From NCBI GenBank assembly GCA_021397835.1, contig JAJFZO010000065.1:744001-808000 (forward strand): a DNA stretch of 64,000 nt, read 5' to 3'. The notes under the pieces were generated by a model. The model was not told where the DNA came from. It searched no databases and saw only the letters and a program-made list of their open reading frames with translations. Position 1 is the first letter of the stretch. Every line of letters begins with the position of its first letter. This stretch comes from Moringa oleifera (Eukaryota; Streptophyta; Magnoliopsida; Brassicales; Moringaceae). A program made the position numbers and the translations under genes. Positions 14,075-24,211 of this stretch are shown here, in pieces.

Positions 14075-14779
14075 ATGAGGCGAGGGAGAGGAGCCGTGGC
14101 TGGCGCAGAGGCGGGTGCCACGGTGAAACCCGTTGCGGAACCCAACGGATCTGTGAAAGAGCCCAGGTACAGAGGAGTTCGGAAGAGACCGTGGGGCAGA
14201 TTCGCCGCTGAGATCAGAGATCCCTGGAAGAAGACCCGCGTCTGGCTTGGAACCTTTGACTCTGCCGAGGATGCTGCCCGCGCATATGACGCCGCCGCGC
14301 GTACCCTTCGTGGACCCAAAGCGAAAACCAATTTTTCGGTCAACTGCTCACACCATCAATGTTCTTTCCCTTACCAATCTCCGAACAACAACGGCAACAA
14401 CAACCCCAACGATGCGTTTATGGATCACCGCTTGTACGCAGCGAATGGTTTCCAAGAGCACCAGATTATTAACCCTCAGAGACCCACCAGCAGCAGCATG
14501 AGCAGCACCGTCGAATCCTTCAGTGGGCCCAGACCGCCCCAGGCTCCGTCGTCTGCAAATCTGACGGGGACGGCCGCGGCGCCTCGGAGATACCCCCGGA
14601 CGCCTCCGGTCGTGCCCGAGGATTGTCATAGTGATTGTGACTCGTCTTCTTCGGTGATCGACGACGGTGATGATATAGCGTCGTCTTCTTGCCGGAAACC
14701 CCGCCCGTTCGATCTTAATTTTCCTCCGTTGGATGACTTTGCCGGTGATGATCTCCAGTGCACCGCTTTATGTCTTTGA
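14075..14779 (+). CDS. Class II ERF transcriptional repressor (AP2/ERF group VIII, EAR motif)
   Basis: This is a nuclear DNA-binding repressor of the ethylene-responsive factor family, which binds GCC-box promoters. It is a single exon of 234 residues. The AP2/ERF domain spans about residues 32-88 ([19 protein letters not shown] onward) and has the Ala and Asp in [10 protein letters not shown] that distinguish ERF from DREB proteins. A linker rich in Asn, Ser and Pro follows. Near the C-terminus [11 protein letters not shown] (EAR DLNxxP at 213-218) is the motif that recruits TOPLESS-type corepressors. This combination is that of group VIIIa, the AtERF3/4/7/8 type; I cannot say which. The coding part is GC-rich compared with the flanks. 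The first ATG in the frame directly precedes the basic RRGRG stretch and no competing start is closer. Confidence 0.95.
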   Translation: MRRGRGAVAGAEAGATVKPVAEPNGSVKEPRYRGVRKRPWGRFAAEIRDPWKKTRVWLGTFDSAEDAARAYDAAARTLRGPKAKTNFSVNCSHHQCSFPYQSPNNNGNNNPNDAFMDHRLYAANGFQEHQIINPQRPTSSSMSSTVESFSGPRPPQAPSSANLTGTAAAPRRYPRTPPVVPEDCHSDCDSSSSVIDDGDDIASSSCRKPRPFDLNFPPLDDFAGDDLQCTALCL

Positions 14780-16967
14780 TGACTGTGATGATATGATGAT
14801 GATCGTGACGATCTATGATTCAAATCTTTTTACTCTTTTTTTCCTTTCTACAGTTCTTTGAGATTTTTTGTTATCTTCTTTTTCTTTCCTTTTATTATGC
14901 GGGAAAAAAAAGAAAAACCAATTATTATCAGGTTAAGATTGAGATGAAATCGTCTCAAATCTATGATTAAGATCTCACCCACATGGTGGTTCAAGAGCCC
15001 TTACTACCTTCATATTACTGTTGTATGATGTTGATGATGATGATGATCTTATTGCTAGATTATGACGGATGTGTTTGGTATATATTATGAGATGAGATCT
15101 GTTTCTTAAACTACTTGTTTTAGATCATTCCCTGTAAAATATTATCCAGAATCAATGATGTTAAATGATATTTTTGAGTACCCATTTCTTCAAAACTTCC
15201 GTTGAACTTGTTTGTTGCATATTTTCTTGAAACGCCTGTTGATGTGAATACCTCCTTGTATGGATTGAGCTGATTCCGTTATTGAGTCTTGTTTGCTGAA
15301 AGTTTTGAACCGAAGTGAAGATCTATATGATATCCGATAGCTGTTTTCTATCGGATATCAGTCCGAAAGTTTTCTTCTTTCTCTTTAGTGTTCGGGAATC
15401 GAAAGTGCTTGAAGGCCCGACCATTTCATTATTCTGTGAATTTGGTTTTGGTTGTTGGATTCTGGCCAAAGGACAATTTGTGATGGCCACGAATTTTATT
15501 TTGTGGGGCTGTTTTTATCTCAAGTATGAACTCAGTAATAGGTATAAACAAACCTAGTTTTTCCACCCCTTGAATCATGTAGATGTTTAATTGCTTTGTG
15601 TTTGTTTTGTTTCTGTTACCAATCTGGCATTGACGATGTTTTATGGGCACCACAAAAGGCTTTTAGGAAACTTGAAATCAAAAATTGCAAGGCAAGTCGG
15701 TGCCAGCACACCCATCATCAGAGATAGTTGCTCAGTTGAACTGATTGCTGAACCTGAAGTGATCCCATTTCATGTCAACTTCCTCCATTTTCCCTGGTTT
15801 GGTGTTTGACATCTGTTTCAAGTTGTTCCACGGAAGGAGTTATAGTGCTGACCTCATATGCAATTCGGTATTGTTTTGAATGAAAGAAAAGGGGAACGTC
15901 TCAAATTGGTGGAAGATTGCATTTGGGTTTCCAATCTGCAAGTTGACTGGTGATTTGGACTGTAATGCCACAATTTTCCAGATGGGCTTCACTGTTTTGT
16001 CTCGTATGATAGTTATCAATTAGGGTATCTCATAATTCTGTTTTTGATTGAAGGATGAGATCTATTTGAATTGTGCGGACAAGTATTTGATCCCTTTCAC
16101 AATTGATTGGAAAATCTTGTTTTGGGAAAGGAAACTGAGGATTTAAATGGTATTGTTGGGTATCTCTGAAATGAATGGAAGGCAACCCTAAACTAAGCAC
16201 ATTTGCTAGTCAACTTCCTCTTGCCTTGTCCCTAGTTTTTGTCCGCCGCAGGGTGAAAATTCTCGAGGGCTTTATGTAATGCCAAGGGAGAAGGTTTTGG
16301 GGCTTGGGCTTAAATGATTCAACATTACTATAAAGCTGACTGCCCTCTCCCTTGTACACCATTGCAATGTGTTTCAAATTTGCCATGAGGCCCATGACTA
16401 CCCGTTTGAAGCATGAAGCTTGGAATCTGTAGTGGTAGATTAAAGAGATTTGATATTCATTAGTAGGGCTAGTTCAGAGGAGAGGAGCAACTACTGGTCA
16501 GAATACATTCGAATTCCGAGTCTTTCAATGAGCTCCTGATAATTAGATGGAGGAAATGTCTTCATTGTCTTCCCATTGTTTTTCTTCTTGAAAAGGGAAT
16601 TTGTATATTCTTGAGAAAATAATTGAGCACCAAATTTTAGTAGTAAGGAAGCTCTTTGAATCCACTCATTTAAAGAAATAAAGGGTATTAAACTTTGTTA
16701 CAAACCCTACCGGAACAGTGTGAAACTTCTCTTTTTCTTTTATCAATCTAATGCGGCAATGCCATTCCATATTAGGATTCACCCTGAAGGTCAATGACCT
16801 TCCGGCCTAGACCCTAATGTTGAAGCCCTACATTATCTTGTTCAATGTTCTTCCTGTTGTGGATCGCTTGCCTTGCTCACCTTCTAGCTTTAACTTGTTG
16901 GAGTTTATCTTCATCTCTATGTTAATCATTTGTGCATTATTTTCATACTGCAAGTTCGGTGTGGGTT
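14780..16967. other. 3' flank of the ERF gene and spacer
   Basis: The first few hundred bases probably include the ERF 3' UTR, with a TGATGATGATGATGAT run near 15030. The stretch is less AT-rich than the deep spacers but holds no reading frame with a recognisable domain. Its one clear structure is the inverted repeat at 15328-15360. Confidence 0.5.
15328..15360. repeat. Perfect 13-bp inverted repeat with 7-nt loop
   Basis: TGATATCCGATAG at 15328-15340 is followed by CTGTTTT and then the exact reverse complement CTATCGGATATCA at 15348-15360. It would form a 13-bp hairpin in RNA. It lies about 550 bp after the ERF stop codon. The stem is too short for a typical plant microRNA precursor; no run of T follows. 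Confidence 0.75.
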
Positions 16968-18780
16968 CATTAATAGATATCAACAACTTTTATGTTTGTT
17001 CCCCATGGCCTTGTATTACTCCACATGGAACATTTGTGAGGAACTCTAACAAGATTAGTTTTCTCAAAACACAAATGCCCAAGACTTTGATTTCAAATTT
17101 CTTTGTTGACAATGTCATGAACGATGTTGTGAAAGATTCAAATTTCAATGACTATGATTTGGATTAGATCTTATATTGATTTAAGATATGATGAGATTTT
17201 TATAAAAGATTGTATACACGTCATAATTTAATAAAATCAATGGTTATGATTTTTTTATTTAATTTTTTTATATTATCATAATAAATTATAAATATATATA
17301 TATATATATGTATTTTAAACTTTTTATCAAAAAGCTCTAATATCAGACCAATAGATAATTGTTCAATTTTCACTTCTAAACCTTTTGATACTTTGTTGAA
17401 TAACTCTATGAATTGCCATATGTTAAGGCATGTTACTGATTTCACTTTGTACACTTGGACTCTTCCTAAGTTTTTTAAATTCTTGATTAATTGAATTGAA
17501 GGTTGATCAATAATTTAATAACATTTTTATCTAAAAGCTTCTATAAATTTTGTCATCAATTTGAGTTTTTTTGGTTATTATATGCATTTATTTATTTATT
17601 TATTTATATCGCAACACAATTTCAATGCTATGAAACTAAGTGAGGGTTGCAAACATGTGTTCAAACCCCATGTAAAATCTATAGGACTGTTTTGGACTTA
17701 TATGAACGTTGAAAAAAGGGTTTTACAAATATAAAAAAGTGATAGAATTACCTTATCATTCTGGCTCTTTATAACTTAAGCTTTGCCAATGAAAGATCAA
17801 TTATTGATGAAGAACTACTAATAGAAAACTCTAACGAAGAGCTAACTAGTCTTACAAAATGAATGGTAATGGTGCTTGTTACTTAATGGGTTTTTATATC
17901 ATATGCATCGATCTTTGAAGCTGTCGTGGTTTTGATCGTTGTCTTGACTCCGAACCCTTCTACTGTTTATATGGACGAGAGAAGGTGGCTTGAACCATGA
18001 AAATCGACTTGACCAAAGAAGCATTCATGTTTGACTTAAAAATGAAGAGTAGGATTTGGTTCCTGGGGTTGTCGTTGATTTGAAAAAGCGAGAAAGTCAT
18101 GGTTTATGGTATGAAGGTGTAAGTGTTGTTCGTGAACCAGAACGAGACCTTGATAAATGGCTCAATGGAATATGTGATTCATTTATCTATCTATTCATAG
18201 TGGCCCTTTTGATTTTTTACCATTACTTTCCTCTTGAGATTAATTGTTAATTTATTTAATTTTTTTAATTAGAAATTTTTTATGATTTTATCGAGTAATT
18301 AGGAAATATTTACCTAGATGAATTGCTTCTTAATTTCTTCAAAACAAGAAAAAATTAATGGTATGATTAAAGATTAACTATACTAGCATATGGTAAATTA
18401 ATTTTTACATTAACGTCGACTAATCAATTTTGCTAATTTAGAGTTGTCATTGTATATATGATTAAATATTAACTATAATAGCATAATCCAATTGAATTTT
18501 TAGTTTACTGTCAACTAATCAATTTGCTAATTTAGAGCCATTGTTATTGATGTGGTGATCTGTATTAAGGTTTGGTTCAATCTTAAATCCTTATGGCTCG
18601 AGGATGGAATGAGGGCAATGGTAGCGAAGCGAATGATCTTAGGAAATGCAAGGCTTGATTATCATTATTGTGAAATCAAGAATGTTTATTTTTAGCTATC
18701 ACTTTTAATTAATATTGTTTAGTTATTGTGATTTTCTTTAGGTAAAAACATAGAACTTTTTTGGAAAGAAATCAATAGAT
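16968..18780. repeat. Tandem array, unit A (about 1.81 kb)
   Basis: This is the first of three diverged direct copies. Landmarks shared with the next units, in order, are CCTTGTATTA at 17009, AATTTAATAAAATCAATGG at about 17224, a region like TTGCAAACATGTGTTCAAAC near 17650, ACTAGTCTTACA near 17845, CGTTGATTTGA near 18072, AGGATGGAAT at 18601 and TTAGTTATTGTGATT near 18719. Left and right edges are approximate. No long open frame persists across the copies. A (TA)n microsatellite lies at about 17292-17309. Confidence 0.75.
18365..18550. repeat. Nested 95-bp tandem duplication inside unit A
   Basis: GATTAAAGATTAACTATA at 18365 recurs as GATTAAATATTAACTATA at 18460, exactly 95 bp later. Both are followed by an AATTGA/TAAATT stretch and by ACTAATCAATTTTGCTAATT or a close variant. 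Confidence 0.75.
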
Positions 18781-20545
18781 CTCACTTGCTTTCATGTTTA
18801 TTTTTTTTTCATCGCCTTGTATTACTAGCACAAGAAACATTAGGCTCTTGGTGAGAAATCCTAAACACTCAAAGCTTCATGTTGAGAACAATTTCGCTTA
18901 ATTTACATATGCCTCTCAAGAACTCGATTACAAATTCCCTTTATTAACAATATCATTGAATGGAACCATGCATAGTTTAAGATTATAATGGAAAGTAGAT
19001 TCATGAATTGGATGAGAACTTCTGTCGCTTTATGTTGTTTACCAAAAATTATGACACGTGGTAACCTAATAAAATTTAATGATTAAGATTTTTAATTTAT
19101 TTTTTTTTCAATTATCATTGTAAATTACAAAAATTCTGAGTTAGGGCTAGAAATATGTGTGCAACGTCTAAGTTTAATCTGTTAAGCACCCTCAGCGGAC
19201 TTATATAAACTCCAAGTTTGATCTGTTAAGGACCCTTAGTGAACTCATACGAACATTGCAAAAAAGATTTTACATGCATATATACATATATGGGGAGGCC
19301 ATAGAATTACACATAGATGTTTGGTCCTCTCTAATTCTAGGTTTCTCCAGTGGAAGATTAAATTATTGATAAAAAACTTCTGAGAGAAAACCCTAATATT
19401 GAAGAAGCTGGTCAATGTTGCAAATATAAATGAAAATGGTTCTTATGTAATCTGAGTCGATTTTGGTTCCTATGACGATTTGATAGTCTTCTTGATTTCT
19501 ACCCTCCTACTACTTACGTGGACTCCATAGAAGTCTCTAACCTCAATATCGTTTTGTCGTCATTATCATCGTGGGTCAGTACTAAGTAGAACATCACGTT
19601 TCTTGTTGAAAACCCTAATCGAAACAAACATTATAGTAATCCAATGGTGTCGAATTTTTATAAAAAGGAGTTTTTATAGCGAGTAAGGGTGGATTTCTTC
19701 TAATAAGCAGAGATGAGCGAGACTAATGTGGTTGCTTGGGTTGACACGAAAGTGAGTTTTGTGTGAAAAAAAAGTAGCTCGAGCCTTCAAAATCGAGTTA
19801 ATGACTAAAAGAGTGCTCATGTTAGACCTAAAAATAAGGAGGAGGGTTTGGTTCAGACTGAAATCTTCATTGATTTAAGAAAGCCATTTAGTCATGGCTA
19901 ATTACACAAAATGTGTAGATGCTATTCATGAATCATAATGGTACCTCAATAAATGGCTTAAAAGAGTGTCTAGTTGGTTTATCTATCTATTTATAGAGAC
20001 TTTTTTGATTCTTTCAATTACTCTTTTCGTGAGATTGATTGTTTATTTTTTTATTAAAAGTTTTCCATTATTTTTGCAATTAATTAAAAAACAATAACTT
20101 AGATAAGTTGCTTCTTAATTTCTTAAAAAAATAATATGATTAAAGATTAACTATATTAAAATATGATCAAATTAGATTTTAGATTAATATAGACTAATCA
20201 ATTTTGCTAATTAGAGTCATCATCAGTTGTATGATTAAAGCTTAATTATAACAAATCTAATTGAATTTTCAAATTAATACAACTAATTAGTTTTGCTAAT
20301 TTAGAGTCGCAGTTATTGATATAGTGATCAATGTTAAGGTTTAGCTCGATCTCGAATCCTTATGGCTCGATGATGGAATAAGTGCAATGACAGCAAAGTG
20401 AATGATCCTAAGTAATGCAAAGTTTGATTTTCACTATAATGAAATTAAGCATGTTTTTTCTGAGCTATTGCTCTTCATTTATATTTTTTTAGTTATTGTA
20501 ATTTTTTAAATAGAAAGGGAGCACTTTTTTAAAAGTAATTTAATA
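18781..20545. repeat. Tandem array, unit B (about 1.77 kb)
   Basis: This is the second copy. CCTTGTATTA occurs at 18815, 1,806 bp after its position in unit A, and is preceded by ATAGATCTCACTTGCTTTCATG, a boundary also present before unit C. The later landmarks of unit A recur in the same order and orientation with many substitutions and small indels. Stops are scattered in all frames. Confidence 0.75.
20138..20315. repeat. Nested 95-bp tandem duplication inside unit B
   Basis: GATTAAAGATTAACTATA at 20138 recurs as GATTAAAGCTTAATTATA at 20233, again 95 bp apart and followed by the same ACTAAT-TTTTGCTAATT element. The same duplication at the same place in unit A implies it arose before the large units were copied. 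It falls in the segment deleted from unit C. Confidence 0.72.
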
Positions 20546-21890
20546 GATCTCACTAATTTTCATGTTTATTTTTCTTCATTGCCTTGTATTATTGGCAAAT
20601 GGAACATTAGTTTCTTGGTGAGAAACCCTAACAACTTTAGTTTTTTCAAGGCATACACACTCAAAGCTTCATGTTGGCATAATTTTTGGTCGATCGATAT
20701 ATGCCTCTTAAGAACTCGATTGCATTGTCGACAATATCATAAATGGAGCTGCGAAAAGTTCAAGGTTATAATGGAAAGTAAGTTCATGAATTGGATCAAA
20801 TTTTCTGTTGATTTAAACTATTTACAAGAAATTGTAATACGTGATAATTTAATAAAATCAATGGCTAATATTTTATTTATTTTTTATTTTTCATATTATA
20901 ATTATAAATTATAAAATATAGAGTTAGGGTTGGAAACATGTGTACAGGTTCCAAGTACAATCTATTAAGGATCCTCTAAGGACTTATATGAACATTGCAA
21001 AAAGGATTCCATATAAGAGTATATATAAGGAAGCAATAAAATTACTCTGAGATGTTTGGTTCTCTTTAACCTTAAGTTTCTCCAATGGAAGATCAAATCA
21101 TTGATAAAAAACTTATAATAGAAAACCCTAACAAACAAGTTAACTAGTCTTACCACAATGAACGACAATAATGCTTATTACTTAAGCAAATGGTTCTTAT
21201 GTCATTTGAGTCTATCTTAGTTGCCACCGTTGTTTCAATCTTCCTCTTGACTCTTAACGCTCCTATGATTTATATGGACTTCATAGAAATCTCTGACCTC
21301 GACATCATTTCATCATCATCATTATCCTAGATTAACGTTAAATGGAACATCGCATTTCTCTTTGAAAACTCTAATAGAAAAATATGGATATTTTATAGTG
21401 ACATGACAATATTAACTTTCTATAGAAAGGAGTTTCTATGACAAGCAATAGTGGATTCTTTCGACCAAGCGAAAACGAGCGAGATCAGTATGCTCATTGT
21501 GGTAGATATGAAAGCAAAGTATGTTTCAGGAACGACCTATGAAAATCAAGTTGGTAACTAGAAGAGCGCTCATGTTCAACCTATTTTAGGAAGTATGGTT
21601 TGATTTTGGTCGAGGTCATCGTTGATTTGACTTCAGTCATGGCTGATTGCACAAAGGTGCAGGTGTTGTTTATGAACCTAAATTGTGCCTCCATAAATAG
21701 TTCAATCTCGAATCATTGTGGCTTGAGGATGGAATAATGACGATGGTAATAGGGTGAATGACCCTATGCAATGCATGGTTTGATTATCATTATAATAAAA
21801 TTAAGCATGTTATTTTTAGTAATTCTTAATTTATATTGTTTAGTTATTGTAATTTTTTTTATTAAAGAGAATACTTTCTTTGTAAATACG
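20546..21890. repeat. Tandem array, unit C (about 1.35 kb, internally deleted)
   Basis: This is the third copy, with CCTTGTATTA at 20582, 1,767 bp after unit B. It follows units A and B closely up to CATAAATAG near 21700, then jumps to TTCAATCTCGAATC, which in A and B lies about 400 bp further on. The end (TTAGTTATTGTAATT, about 21840) matches the ends of the other units. Confidence 0.72.
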
Positions 21891-24018
21891 AAATGTAATA
21901 AATGAAAAGATCATGTTAATTTGATTCTTATTGATATTTTAAAAATATATTAATACATGATAAATAAATAAATAATAAATATTTATTTTTAATACGATAA
22001 ATTATGAAAAATTTATTTTTCAATATACGATGAAGATATTGTTATATATATATATATATAAATATATTGCTTTTTTACATGCATGAAGCTTAGGTGACAT
22101 TAAATTTGCCCACATAAATGGAACAGCAAAGGTAAATATCTTATATATTTTTATATTTCATTGATCTATGTATGTTATGCAAAGTCTAATAAAGAAAGAA
22201 AATTAAAAGACAAAATTATATCAACTTGCCATGTATACTTCAAAACAATCAATTCGGCCTATGTTATGTGATCAATAATGTCAAAATTTTTTGTCTCTAT
22301 ATCAGCGTAATATTTATTTTGTCTATTTGAGAAAAATCGAAAAGTTCAAAGGAACTACAAAGTTTATGATTTTAAATAAATAAATATATTTTATAAACAA
22401 TTAAAAAATAATAAATATTAAGTGAAATTATTTTTCATTTTGAATAGTAATTTAAATATTATTAAATAAATTTATAATAATTTAAGATAAAAATTTGAAA
22501 TTCCATTAGAGTTTGAATATTTTAATATAACGAATAATGTATTAATATAATGTTATTAACTAGCGACTCTCGTCTAAAAGTTTATGTGAAAAATATGTTA
22601 ATAACAAATATATATATATATATCATGCTTTATATTTAAGTAAATTGATAATCAATCATTTATAAATATTGATGTTGGATTACAATTAATTATTATATGG
22701 TTTGGGGTGTTATCATCAATCTATTGAGATATTGATTATGTCGGCCAAATTACATATTTTAGTTAGTTTTCGATTCTTATAATTGTTGTTGAGAAACCTA
22801 CGACAGATTCCTTTCTAAGTTAACCGAGACTAATGGGTAATTCTAGGAAATTTTCCTATAAAGCATTAGCAATCTTTAAGCATAAATTAACAAAGTTGGT
22901 AACCTTATGTCTATGCACAATTGATTGAACATATTAGTATCTTATAAGTAACGAGACGAACATGACACGTAAGTGTAAAAATCATAGTTTTTAATTAAAT
23001 AAATTACCAATTAATTAATTAAATTTGTAATTACTATATGTGTTATCATTTTTTTAACTAAAACATGTAACATGATTAGGCAATATGCAGCCAATGATCT
23101 TGTGACACATGTAATTAAATTAAAGTAAAAAAGTAATTAGTTTGCAAAAAAACATTTTTAAAATGAAGAAATTAAATTAAAGAATAATTTGTGATTGATG
23201 ATTTGCATCGAGATGGCATTGGCATGTTAGTGATGACTGCGTGAATGGTGGATGACCGTACACCTTGCATGTTCCATGGTCCCACAGCCAGCTGTACCTT
23301 ATTCTATATTCTCATACTCATTCACACATTATTTTATTATATTATTTTACATCATACTCATTTTTATTCTAATCTTAACCTTCAATCAATTAGGTTTCTG
23401 AAAGTATCAGATATGATTTTTTAATTTTTTTGTAAACAATAGAAAATTCTTTTATAATTATGTAAATATTTGAAATTACTTTAGTAGGTTGCTTCAAATG
23501 GATCCTTCAGGATGTGAAGGAAGAGTAGGTAACAAAGCAAGAAGGAAAATCAAGCAAAGAGGGAAACTATCTCATCAATTCTCAAAGTGGAGAGGATACA
23601 CAGTGTTGCTGAGTTAACACCTTTATAATACACAACAGCATCACATTGGATTCCCATAGCATGGTCCCACTCCAAAAACGAAGATCAGCCGTTCGATTTT
23701 CATCGAGATTTTGTGTCCATTGATCAACCATCTAGGCCCAAAACTTGTCTTTTTCAATAAAATTTTTTAATATATATATATATATATTAAAAATGGGTCT
23801 GGATTATACAAGCATGACATCCCTGATTTATGTTTTTAATTAATGTTGATTATTCATTCCTCTTATTTTATTTATTTTTATTTTTATCAGTTCGATCTAG
23901 CAGTGAAAGCCACTATTAGCAGTCTTATTGGAACGTGATACACACGTCTTCACAGCTCGCGTGAGTAAGTAAATACCCGTACATCAACAGAGGAACAAAC
24001 ACAACGAGCTGGTATGCA
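21891..24018. other. AT-rich spacer upstream of the DUF3537 gene
   Basis: The spacer contains (TA)n microsatellites at about 22043-22060, 22608-22622 and 23770-23789. The last 700 bases before 24019 are less AT-rich and are the likely promoter region of the DUF3537 gene. No gene was recognised. Confidence 0.55.
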
Positions 24019-24026
24019 TATATATA
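24019..24026 (+). promoter_or_regulatory. Likely TATA box of the DUF3537 gene
   Basis: TATATATA lies 193 bp upstream of the ATG at 24212. A start about 30 bp downstream gives a leader of roughly 160 nt. This position argues against using the earlier in-frame ATG at 24014, which lies upstream of the TATA element. Confidence 0.5.
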
Positions 24027-24211
24027 GCAGTCGTTTTTCTAAGAGCTTCGATGATGAAACATCCACAGAGGAACACAGACACCAATCCTTAAAACCCGAA
24101 AACCAGGGCAAAAACATCCCGTTTCTTTTAATCATCGTCATCATCTCTGGTTGTCTGTCTCTCTGTTTTTGTGTCTCTCGAGTGAAATTCAAAGGGAGGA
24201 AGACCAGCGAC

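Noticed and set aside
14002..14343. Minus-strand frame opposite the ERF domain
   Set aside because: It is the mirror of the GC-rich AP2 domain coding sequence.
16817..17167. Open frame of 116 codons at the start of the tandem array
   Set aside because: The matching parts of units B and C are broken by stops and frame changes, so the frame is not maintained as a protein.
20579..20914. Open frame of 111 codons in unit C
   Set aside because: It covers the array segment that in units A and B is interrupted; no family resemblance.
17292..23789. AT-dinucleotide runs considered as element borders
   Set aside because: They are simple microsatellites; no terminal repeats or target-site duplications flank them.
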